From Couchioplanes caeruleus (GTDB lineage: Bacteria > Actinomycetota > Actinomycetes > Mycobacteriales > Micromonosporaceae), in assembly GCF_003751945.1 (NCBI RefSeq), contig NZ_RJKL01000001.1:7706501-7770500 (forward strand): a stretch of 64,000 nucleotides of DNA. The letters are read 5' to 3'. The notes beneath the pieces were generated by a model that had not been told where the DNA came from, did no database searches, and saw nothing but the letters and a program-made list of their open reading frames with translations. The position numbers and the translations under genes were made by a program. Shown here piece after piece: positions 47,846 through 55,454 of this stretch. Position 1 is the first letter of the stretch. The number at the start of each line of letters is the position of its first letter.

Positions 47846-48304
47846 GTGCTGGCGCAGGCACTGCAGGTCGCCGCCCTGGTGGGCAGCGGGATCGTGGCGG
47901 GCGTGCTCTTCGCCGTCGCACTGAGCACGCTGCCCGCGCTGATCGCGATGCCGCCGGGGCGCTACATCTACGCCCAGAAGCTGCTCGGGCGCAACTGGGA
48001 CCCGACGATGCCGATCCTCGTGCTCAGCACGATGCTCGTCGACATCGTGCTGGCGGTGATGGCGCCGCAACCGCGGGGCGCGGGCCCGCTGTACGCCACC
48101 GCCGCGGCCCTGCTCGTGGCGGTCTCGGTGGTCTCGCACTTCGCGAACGTCCCCATCAACAGGCAGATGCGGGCCCTCGACCCGGACCACATGCCGGTCG
48201 ACTGGGACGACCCTCGTCCGCTGTGGCGCCGGTGGCATCTGTTGCGGACCTCCTGCGCGATCGGCGCGCTGGTCGCCAATGCCGCGGCGATCGCCGCCGG
48301 CTGA
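47846..48304 (+). CDS. DUF1772 membrane protein (anthrone-oxygenase-like)
   Basis: A 152-aa protein with four hydrophobic helices and the DUF1772 features PGRYIYAQKLLGRNWDP after helix one and FANVPINRQMRALDPDHMP between helices three and four. Relatives in aromatic polyketide pathways of fungi and bacteria oxidise anthrones to anthraquinones; that role is inferred. GTG 47846 is four bases after the SchA/CurD-like stop, so they form an operon. A perfect terminator follows. Confidence 0.8.
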   Translation: MLAQALQVAALVGSGIVAGVLFAVALSTLPALIAMPPGRYIYAQKLLGRNWDPTMPILVLSTMLVDIVLAVMAPQPRGAGPLYATAAALLVAVSVVSHFANVPINRQMRALDPDHMPVDWDDPRPLWRRWHLLRTSCAIGALVANAAAIAAG

Positions 48305-48321
48305 TCGGAGCCGGCCTCGAC

Positions 48322-48353
48322 CTGAACCGACCGCGATCTGAACCGACCGCGAT
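48322..48353. repeat. Perfect 16-bp tandem duplication
   Basis: CTGAACCGACCGCGAT occurs twice in direct succession (48322-48337 and 48338-48353), between the DUF1772 stop and the terminator stem. It looks like a replication slip. Confidence 0.8.
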
Positions 48354-48390
48354 ACGACGGTGGGCCCGGCAGCGCCGGGCCCACCGTCGT
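48354..48390. terminator. Bidirectional terminator between DUF1772 gene and oxidase 1
   Basis: ACGACGGTGGGCCCGGC (48354-48370) pairs without mismatch with 48374-48390 around an AGC loop. It lies between converging genes, five bases from the end of oxidase 1. Confidence 0.85.
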
Positions 48391-48394
48391 GCGT

Positions 48395-49876
48395 TCAGCC
48401 GTGGTGGTGGCCGCCGGCGAGCACCAGGGGCACCTTCGCCTCGGTGCCGGGCTCGACGACGACGAACTGGCCCATCATGCCTTTGTCCTCGTGGCGCAGG
48501 ATGTGGCAGTGGAACATGTACGGCGAGACCGGATCGGTGAAGCCGCCGAACTGGACCGCCAGCCGCACCTTGGCCTTCTTCGGCACGAACACCGTGTCCT
48601 TCGGGCCGGCCTGGTACGCCGGCGGCGGCGCGCCGTTGACATCGAGGACGCGGAATGCCACCTCGTGGATGTGGAAGTTGTGCGCGTACGTGGTGTTGTC
48701 GAGCTCCCAGATCTCCAGGGCACCGGCGGGAACGACCTCGTCGATGCGGTTCATGTCCATGTCCTTGTCGTTGATCTCGGAGCCGGACAGGGAGAACGTG
48801 CGGACCCGCACGCCGGCCGGCGGCGCCACGGTGGCAGTGCCGCCGAGTGTCGCCGGCAGCGCGCGGGAGGGGGCCGGCTTCGCCGCCGCGACGATCTTGA
48901 GGAGCCGGAAGTCGTCCTCCTCGATGTCGTTGGCCTTCTGCCGGTCCTCGCCCTTGCTGTCCATGACGACGGTCTCGCCGGGGGCGAAGCGGACCACGAT
49001 CTCGTACCGCTCACCCGGGCTGATCTTGACCCGGTCGACGGCGGCCGGCTTCTCCAGGGGGCCGGCGTCGTTGCCGACCACGTGGAACTGGCGGTTGTCG
49101 GCGAAGCCCACCCGGTAGACGCGGGCGTTGGACGCGTTGAGCAGACGGAAGCGCACGAGTTCGGTCTTCACGTCGAGGAACGGGTCGTAGGTGCCGTTGA
49201 CCAGGATGGTGTCGCCCAGCATGCCGAAGGTGCCTCCGTCGACGCGGAAGGTGTCGAGCTGGCCGTCGCCGGAGAACTTCTTGTCCTGGATGATGAGCGG
49301 CACGTCGTCCACGCCGTACTCGTGGGGTAGTTCCGGACCGTCGGGGTCGTCGATGAGGAAGAGGCCGGCCAGCCCGCGGTAGACGTGCATGGCGGTCTTC
49401 TCGTGCAGGTGGGGGTGGAACCACGAGGTCATGCCCGGCTGGTCGATGGTCCATTCGGGCGTCCAGGTGGCGCCCGGCTCGATCATCTGGTGTGGACCGC
49501 CGTCCATCTTGGCGGGCAGGCGCATCCCGTGCCAGTGCAGCGTGCTGGTCTCGGCGAGGCGGTTGGTGACCTTCATCCGCACCTTGTCGCCTCGCGACGC
49601 GCGCACCGTCGGCCCGAGGTAGGCGCCGTTGATGCCCCAGGTGTCGGTGGTCTTGCCCGCCAGGAACTCCGAACGGCCGCCGGCCTGCAGGGTCAGGGCG
49701 AACGTCTTCACGCCGTCCGTACCGGTCTCGGGCTTGGCCAGGGGCGGGACCCGCAGCCGGTTGGTGAAGGCGGAGCCACCACCGCCGCCGTTCTGCTCGG
49801 ATGTCGACGAACAGGCGCCCAGAACGGCGCTCACGCCGGAGAGGGCGGCCAGGGAAAGGACACTTCTACGCTTCAC
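48395..49876 (-). CDS. Multicopper oxidase 1, lipoprotein
   Basis: A 493-aa laccase-like oxidase that takes electrons from phenols or metal ions and reduces O2 to water. All four copper motifs are present: STLHWHGMRLP, TSWFHPHLHEKT, AHNFHIHEVAF and MFHCHILRHEDKGMMG; the final Met suggests a type 1 copper with an axial Met. GTG 49876 gives a lipoprotein signal peptide ending LGACSS, so the enzyme would be tethered outside the membrane. It is three-domain in length. A role in oxidative tailoring or coupling of the aromatic polyketide is inferred from location. It is separated from oxidase 2 by a strong terminator. Confidence 0.92.
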   Translation of the reverse strand: MKRRSVLSLAALSGVSAVLGACSSTSEQNGGGGGSAFTNRLRVPPLAKPETGTDGVKTFALTLQAGGRSEFLAGKTTDTWGINGAYLGPTVRASRGDKVRMKVTNRLAETSTLHWHGMRLPAKMDGGPHQMIEPGATWTPEWTIDQPGMTSWFHPHLHEKTAMHVYRGLAGLFLIDDPDGPELPHEYGVDDVPLIIQDKKFSGDGQLDTFRVDGGTFGMLGDTILVNGTYDPFLDVKTELVRFRLLNASNARVYRVGFADNRQFHVVGNDAGPLEKPAAVDRVKISPGERYEIVVRFAPGETVVMDSKGEDRQKANDIEEDDFRLLKIVAAAKPAPSRALPATLGGTATVAPPAGVRVRTFSLSGSEINDKDMDMNRIDEVVPAGALEIWELDNTTYAHNFHIHEVAFRVLDVNGAPPPAYQAGPKDTVFVPKKAKVRLAVQFGGFTDPVSPYMFHCHILRHEDKGMMGQFVVVEPGTEAKVPLVLAGGHHHG

Positions 49877-50047
49877 GAGGACGATTGTGGCACGGGTGTG
49901 CGGGACGGCCCATCCGGTGATTTCCCCTAGGTTTCCCGACCTTCCGCCGGGCGGCGCGAAATCATGCCTCCGATGTATGCCGCAGGCGGTGGGGTGATTG
50001 CAAACCCGCAGGTCAGAGTCGCTTCGGCGCCGTTGAGGCAATCGGGC

Positions 50048-50065
50048 GTACATCTCGGGATGTAC
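50048..50065. promoter_or_regulatory. Palindrome GTACAT-N6-ATGTAC upstream of oxidase 1
   Basis: A perfect 18-base inverted repeat 172 bases ahead of the oxidase 1 start; the half-site GGATGTAC recurs about 30 bases further right. It has the size of a dimeric repressor site. The protein that binds is unknown. Confidence 0.5.
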
Positions 50066-50177
50066 TTTTCTCTCAATGGTTGCTACCGCGGATGTACCGG
50101 GATGTGAATCCGCCGCCCGATGCGCCGGATGATATTGGCGGGCATGATGATGGAAGTCTTTACTGAAACCCCCGGAA

Positions 50178-50221
50178 ACAGAAGCGTGCGGTGCCGGTAG
50201 CCCGGCACCGCACGCTTCTGT
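50178..50221 (-). terminator. 20-bp perfect hairpin after oxidase 2
   Basis: The 20 bases 50178-50197 pair without mismatch with 50202-50221 around TAGC, beginning 12 bases past the oxidase 2 stop on the minus strand. It should end the asnB-like/oxidase 3/MFS/oxidase 2 transcript and insulate oxidase 1. Confidence 0.9.
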
Positions 50222-50232
50222 GTGGGAGGAGG

Positions 50233-51822
50233 TCAGGAGACCTGGAAGTTGGCCATCATCGCCATGTCCTCGTGCTCGAGGTTGTGGCAGTGCAGCATGT
50301 ACTTGCCGGCATAGTCGTCGAAGCGCATGACGACGCGCACGGTGTTGTTGGGCGTCAGCCGTACGGTGTCCTTCCAGCCGGCGTCCTCCGGCTCCAGGCC
50401 GCCACCGCGCCCGATCACCTGGAACGGGTTCAGGTGGACGTGTACGGGATGGTGGGTCGAGGAGCGGAACTCCCAGATCTCGATCGTGCCGAGCCGGGGG
50501 TCCGCCATGATGTGGTCGGTCGAGAACATCCGGTCGTTGATGACGTGGACCTCTTTGCCGTCACGGCGGGTGCTGAGCAGGTTGAAGGTCCGCGTCCGTA
50601 CGGCCCGGGCCGGGTCCAGCCGTTCCACGGTGGAGAGCTGGGCGGGGATCTGCGAGCTGTCCGACGCGGGGCCCGTCACCCGGAACTGCATCACCTGCTT
50701 GGTGGAGCCGTCGCCCAACGAGTTCGTCATGACCACCTTGGTGCCCGCGGCGTACTTGCTGAAGTCGACGATGACGTCGAAGCGCTCGCCCGGGACCATG
50801 TAGATCGACGACATCGGCTGAGGCGCGGCGAGCAGGCCGCCGTCGCTGCCGATCTGCGTGAACGGCTCGCCGCCGCCCGAGGGGTCCGGGCTGAGCGAGA
50901 CCCGGTAGCGGCGCGCGTTGGAGGCGTTGAGCAGGCGCAGCCGATACTTCGCCTGCTTGACCTCGTGGAACGGCCACGGCACGCCGTTGACCAGGATGAC
51001 GTCGCCCTGCACGCCGTTCGGGTTGACGGTCAGGCCGGGCTGGTGCAGCGTCGGGTCCGCGGACGGATAGGTGAACTGCCCGTTCGCGTCGAACGACCGG
51101 TCCATGATCATCAGCGGGAGCTCGCGGTCGCCGTCCGGCAGCGGCAGCGCGTCGTCGACGCCGTCGCGCACGATGTAGAAGCCCGCCAGCCCGCGCCACA
51201 CCTGCGGGCCGGTGAAGTCCATGCGGTGGTCGTGGTACCAGAGGGTGGCCGCGCGCTGCTGGTTCGGATAGACGTAGTCCCGCGTGCCCTGGGTCACGGC
51301 CCCGGCCATGACGGCGCCGTGCCCGGAGTGCCCGCGATGGGCGGGCGCCACCGGCCAGCCGCCCACCGGCAGGATCAGGTCGGTCGCGTAGCCGTCGCTC
51401 TCGGCCGGGGTGTGGCCGCCGTGCAGGTGCGTGACGGTCGGGACGGGGAGCTGGTTGGTGGTGGTGACGACGACCCGTCGGCCGCTGCGCGCCTCGATCG
51501 TCGGCCCCGGGAAGCTGCCCTCGTAACTGAAGACGCGGGTGCTCATCCCGGGCAGGATGGTGAGGTTCGCCTCCCGGGCCGTCACGGTGTAGTAGTCGGT
51601 GGTGCCGTCCGTGCGGGTCGGGCGCAGCACGGGCGGGAACTTCAACGGCAGCGAGAACTGGGCGGGCAGCGCCGCCTGGTTCGCTATCCGGGTGAAACCG
51701 GGATCCGGCGTGGCACGGGCCTCGGTGCTGCCGGGTTGGTCGCGGAACGCGACGAACGGCAGCGCGGCGGCGGCCGCGCCGCCGATCACACCGCCGATCA
51801 CCGTTCTTCTGCTGGGTGACAT
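50233..51822 (-). CDS. Multicopper oxidase 2, CotA/phenoxazinone-synthase-like, exported
   Basis: A 529-aa oxidase with copper motifs VTHLHGGHTP, TLWYHDHRMD, HHPVHVHLNPF and MLHCHNLEHEDMAMM. The N-terminus MSPSRRTVIGGVIGGAAAAA has a twin-arginine-like start and hydrophobic core, so it is probably exported folded by Tat. The spacing and the Gly/His-rich insert (APAHRGHSGHG) resemble spore-coat CotA and phenoxazinone synthases, which couple phenols. It lies 36 bases after the MFS gene and ends in a strong terminator. Confidence 0.92.
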   Translation of the reverse strand: MSPSRRTVIGGVIGGAAAAALPFVAFRDQPGSTEARATPDPGFTRIANQAALPAQFSLPLKFPPVLRPTRTDGTTDYYTVTAREANLTILPGMSTRVFSYEGSFPGPTIEARSGRRVVVTTTNQLPVPTVTHLHGGHTPAESDGYATDLILPVGGWPVAPAHRGHSGHGAVMAGAVTQGTRDYVYPNQQRAATLWYHDHRMDFTGPQVWRGLAGFYIVRDGVDDALPLPDGDRELPLMIMDRSFDANGQFTYPSADPTLHQPGLTVNPNGVQGDVILVNGVPWPFHEVKQAKYRLRLLNASNARRYRVSLSPDPSGGGEPFTQIGSDGGLLAAPQPMSSIYMVPGERFDVIVDFSKYAAGTKVVMTNSLGDGSTKQVMQFRVTGPASDSSQIPAQLSTVERLDPARAVRTRTFNLLSTRRDGKEVHVINDRMFSTDHIMADPRLGTIEIWEFRSSTHHPVHVHLNPFQVIGRGGGLEPEDAGWKDTVRLTPNNTVRVVMRFDDYAGKYMLHCHNLEHEDMAMMANFQVS

Positions 51823-51858
51823 CTCATCCTCCCGTGTATGGACTTGTCGTAGGGAAAG

Positions 51859-53331
51859 TCAGGTGGACCGGCGCGCGGGCCGGGGCAGGAAGCGCTGCAG
51901 GATCACCGCCACGGCCAGGAAGCAGGCCACGTGGCAGACGAGGGTCAACGCCATCGCCCGGGTGTAGTGCGCCGCGGAGTCCGCGCCGCCGAGCAGGCCG
52001 TAGAAGACCGCGCCGACGATCGCCACCCCGAGCGCGGCGCCGACCTGCGTGAGCATCCCGAACACGCCCGACGCGGAGCCGACGTCCGCCTTCGGGACGT
52101 CGGTGACGGTCAGGTTGTAGAGCGGCGGGCTCAGCATTCCCTGGCCCAGGCCGCCCAGGGCGAGGAGGCCGGAGATGATCCAGGTGGAGGTCTCTTCGCC
52201 GCGCAGGCCGAGGGTCAGGCCGAGCGCCGCCATCGCCACCGCCATCAACGCCGCCCCCGCCACCAGCATCGGCCGGCCCACCCGGCGGGCGAGCGGCACC
52301 GTCGCACCGGACGCGACGGCGGCGGCGATGGCCCACGCGGCACTGACGATGCCGATCCGCTCGGGGGCATAGTCGAGCCCGCTCTGCAGGTAGACGACGA
52401 AGACCAGGAAGAACGACGACACGCCGCCGATCAGCAGGAAGTTGGCCATGCCGCCCGCGACGAAGCTGCGCCGGCGGAACAGGCTCATCGCGATCAGCGG
52501 ATAGCGGCCGCCGCGGGAGCGGCGGAGCTGGCGCCGTACGGTCGCGAGGAGCACCGGGACCGCGAGGGCCATCAGCGCGAAGACCCCGGCGGACCAGCCC
52601 AGCTCGGGGCCCTGCACGAGCGGGAAGATCAGCAGCAGCAGGCCGAGGCTGGCCATGACCACGCTGCCCATGTCGAGCCGCGGCCGCCCCGGCGTCACGG
52701 TGTCGGCGCGGGGATACCAGCGCAGGACCGCCACGATGGTGAAGAGGCCGACGGGCAGGTTGAGCAGGAAGATCGTGCGCCAGCCCAGCCCGCCGAGGTC
52801 GGCGGCGAGCAGCAGCCCGCCCAGCAGCGGGCCGGAGACCGTGGCGAGGGCGATCACGCCCGCCTGGGCCCCGAGGGCGGCGCCGCGCCGCTTGCCGCCG
52901 AACAGCAGCACGATGACGGGCAGGACCTGGGGGGTCAGCGCCGCCGCCGAGGCGCCCTGCCAGACCCGGCCGGCGATGAGTACGGCCGGGTCGGCCGCCA
53001 CGGCGCACAGCGCCGAGGCGGCCGAGAAGCTGAGAGAGCCGAGCAGGATCATGCGGCGCCGGCCGACCGCGTCGCCGAGCCGGCCGAAGGTGATCAGCAA
53101 CAGGGCGAACGGCAGCGTGTACCCGGCGAGCATCCACTGCGTCGCCGCGGTGCCGGCCCCCAGACCCTCCTGGATGGACGGCACGGCGACGCTGATCACC
53201 ATCATGTCGAAGGTGTGCAGGAAACTGCCGGCGAGCACGGCGGACAGGACCAGCCAGGGGCGGGCCGCGCCGCCCGGCTCCACGGCCGCGCCGCCCTCGT
53301 CGTGCCGGGACCGCGCCGGTGCGGTGGTCAC
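51859..53331 (-). CDS. MFS DHA2-type drug exporter
   Basis: A 490-aa transporter with about fourteen helices, typical of the DHA2 (EmrB/QacA) group. Motifs: SFLHTFDMMVISVAVPSIQE at helix one, LGDAVGRRRMILLG in the loop after helix two, and LATVSGPLLGGLLL (antiporter motif C) in helix five. GTG 53331 starts two bases after the oxidase 3 stop. Such pumps usually provide self-resistance and export in polyketide clusters. Confidence 0.93.
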   Translation of the reverse strand: MTTAPARSRHDEGGAAVEPGGAARPWLVLSAVLAGSFLHTFDMMVISVAVPSIQEGLGAGTAATQWMLAGYTLPFALLLITFGRLGDAVGRRRMILLGSLSFSAASALCAVAADPAVLIAGRVWQGASAAALTPQVLPVIVLLFGGKRRGAALGAQAGVIALATVSGPLLGGLLLAADLGGLGWRTIFLLNLPVGLFTIVAVLRWYPRADTVTPGRPRLDMGSVVMASLGLLLLIFPLVQGPELGWSAGVFALMALAVPVLLATVRRQLRRSRGGRYPLIAMSLFRRRSFVAGGMANFLLIGGVSSFFLVFVVYLQSGLDYAPERIGIVSAAWAIAAAVASGATVPLARRVGRPMLVAGAALMAVAMAALGLTLGLRGEETSTWIISGLLALGGLGQGMLSPPLYNLTVTDVPKADVGSASGVFGMLTQVGAALGVAIVGAVFYGLLGGADSAAHYTRAMALTLVCHVACFLAVAVILQRFLPRPARRST

Positions 53332-53333
53332 GG

Positions 53334-55406
53334 CTACTCCGGCTGGTTCGGGGTGTCGGTGCCGGCCTGGAAGGGCGTGGTCCAGCCCTCGTAGCTGAGA
53401 TGCATCACCATGCCGATCGCGGCGTGGTCCAGGTTGTGGCAGTGGTCCATCCAGAGGCCGGGGTTGTCCGCCCGGAACATGACCTCGGCCGTCTCCCCGG
53501 GACGGACGAGGACCGTGTCGAGCCACTGCGGGCTTCCCGACGCGGGCTTGTCGTTGCGGGAGAGCACCAGGACGTGGTGGCCGTGCAGGTGCATGGGGTG
53601 GTCGAGGAAGCTGCGGTTGACGAACCGCACCTTCACGATGTCGCCCTCGCGCACCACGGTCGCCGGGACGTCCGGGAAGAGCTTGCCGTTGACGGTGAAC
53701 ACCATGTGGAAGCCGCCGTCGAAGAAGCCGAAGTGGTTGTCCATGACCCACTCGACGGTCTGCGAGGGCTTGGTGTCGCGTCCGAACGGCGTCGGCGCGG
53801 GCGTACCGTAGCTGTTGGTGTCGAGCTTGTCGCCCGTGACGACGGCCTCGAGGTCGCCGGAACCGTCCGGAGTGAACAGCACACCCTTGTCCGGGAAGTT
53901 CGTGGCGGCCAGCCGGACCGGGGTGGCCGGCATGGTGAACTCCACGTCGTTGCGCGCGCCACCGCCCAGTTCGAGGAGCTTCCCGGTGATCTCGCCGGGC
54001 CCGTTGACGGGCGTGCCGTCGATGCCCACCACCCGGAACGGCGTGCCGGTCAGCGCGAACGTCCGCGAGAGGCTGTCGGTGTTGATCAGCCGTAGCCGCA
54101 CCTTGGTGCCCGGCGCGATCGTCGTGCGCTCGAGCCGGTCGACCCCGTTGATGGTCTGGACCTGGCCCTTGAAGGTGTGCAGCACCACGGGGATGTCGGT
54201 GACCCCCGGCTCCGGGCCCTGGGGCGGGTCGACGATGAAGGCCCCGTAGAGCCCGGCGCGGACCTGCTCCGAGGACACCTGGTGGGAGTGGTACCAGTAT
54301 GAGCCGACGTCCGGCGACCGGAAGCGGTAGACGTGCCGGCCGCCGGGCGGGACGGCGTCCTGGGTGAGCCCGGGGACGCCGTCCTCGGCGTTGGGCACGT
54401 CGACGCCGTGCCAGTGCAGCGACACACCGGCCTCGACGTCCTGGTTGACGAGCTCGACCTCGACGAGCTCGTTCTGGGTGACCCGCAGCAGCGGGCCCGG
54501 CACCGTGCCGTTGTAGGTCCAGCCGTCGATCTTCGCCCCACCCGGCAGGGTGAGCTGCGCCTTGCGCGCGGTGAGCGTGAACTTCTTGTCGGGCTTGCCG
54601 TCGCGCGGCCCGGTGAGCGCCGTGATGGAGCGCCCGGTCGGCGTGTCGTGCGCCACGTGGGTGACGCCGCCGCTTCCCTGCCCCGCGCCGGCCGCCGTGG
54701 TGTGCCCGTGGTCGGTCATGTTGTAGCTGCCCGGCAGCTTGCTGGAGGTGGCCGACCAGACGATCCCGAGCACGGTGACCGCGGCGAACGCGGCCACCAC
54801 GGCGCCGGCCCGCGCGGCGCGGATGCCGAGGGCGGGCTGGGTGCCGGTGGCGATCCGCACCGCGGTGCGGCGCAGCTTGACCACCTGCCACGCCGCCGCG
54901 AGCAGGAACAGGCCGTAGTAGAGCGCGATGTCGTCACCGAGCCCGGGTACCGGTTGCTTGAAGAAGCCCAGCCACAACGCGAACGCGCCGCCGATGGCGG
55001 TCAGCCGCGGTGGCAGGGCCACCTTCAGATCCGTCAGCGCGGCCCGCTCCGTCCGCGACAGCTCCGCCTCGTTCCCCTGGCGGGTCACGCGGCGCCAGCG
55101 CAGCAGAGCGGGCAGCGTCCACACGTACGTGAGGACGGCCGGGACGATCACCATCGGCAGGGCGAACACCACGTAGTTCGCCCCGAACTCCCAGCCGTAC
55201 GAGAGGAACAGCGCGATGAGCCCGGCCTTTGCCAGCGCCGGGACGCCCGCGACGAGCAGGAGCACCGCCGTCCCGATACCGCGAGACGCGGTCTTCTTCC
55301 GCTCGGTCCGGTGCGTCAGGCGCCCGAGCCACCATGAAGCCCACGCCCAGAGGACGATGAGGGCGACGCCGACCGAGGTGTCGGCGCCCAGCCAGGCCTC
55401 GAACAT
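53334..55406 (-). CDS. Multicopper oxidase 3 with N-terminal membrane domain
   Basis: A 690-aa protein. The first 225 residues hold about five hydrophobic segments (for example TSVGVALIVLWAWASWWLG, VVFALPMVIVPAVLTYVW, GAVVAAFAAVTVLGIVW), and the rest is a complete oxidase with VSLHWHGVDVP, YWYHSHQVSSEQ, DHPMHLHGHHVL and MDHCHNLDHAAIGMVMHL. The enzyme would thus be held on the outer face of the membrane. A His-containing patch (MTDHGHTTAAGAGQ) links the parts. It begins about 50 bases after the asnB-like gene and runs into the MFS gene, so all are co-transcribed. Confidence 0.92.
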   Translation of the reverse strand: MFEAWLGADTSVGVALIVLWAWASWWLGRLTHRTERKKTASRGIGTAVLLLVAGVPALAKAGLIALFLSYGWEFGANYVVFALPMVIVPAVLTYVWTLPALLRWRRVTRQGNEAELSRTERAALTDLKVALPPRLTAIGGAFALWLGFFKQPVPGLGDDIALYYGLFLLAAAWQVVKLRRTAVRIATGTQPALGIRAARAGAVVAAFAAVTVLGIVWSATSSKLPGSYNMTDHGHTTAAGAGQGSGGVTHVAHDTPTGRSITALTGPRDGKPDKKFTLTARKAQLTLPGGAKIDGWTYNGTVPGPLLRVTQNELVEVELVNQDVEAGVSLHWHGVDVPNAEDGVPGLTQDAVPPGGRHVYRFRSPDVGSYWYHSHQVSSEQVRAGLYGAFIVDPPQGPEPGVTDIPVVLHTFKGQVQTINGVDRLERTTIAPGTKVRLRLINTDSLSRTFALTGTPFRVVGIDGTPVNGPGEITGKLLELGGGARNDVEFTMPATPVRLAATNFPDKGVLFTPDGSGDLEAVVTGDKLDTNSYGTPAPTPFGRDTKPSQTVEWVMDNHFGFFDGGFHMVFTVNGKLFPDVPATVVREGDIVKVRFVNRSFLDHPMHLHGHHVLVLSRNDKPASGSPQWLDTVLVRPGETAEVMFRADNPGLWMDHCHNLDHAAIGMVMHLSYEGWTTPFQAGTDTPNQPE

Positions 55407-55454
55407 CGGAAACTGTCCTTTCGGTTGGTGATGATGGAAAGCGGCCGGCTGGCC

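Larger units (their letters stand above)
49877..50232. other. Regulatory gap between oxidases 1 and 2
   Basis: No gene is visible. The gap is less GC-rich than its surroundings and holds a palindrome (50048-50065), a nearby related GGATGTACCGGG stretch and the terminator of oxidase 2. The promoter of oxidase 1 (minus strand) must lie here. Confidence 0.6.

Noticed and set aside
51859..54891. 1010-aa frame joining an oxidase region to the MFS gene
   Set aside because: Only the MFS part (from GTG 53331) is real in this frame; the upstream part is an out-of-frame reading of oxidase 3.
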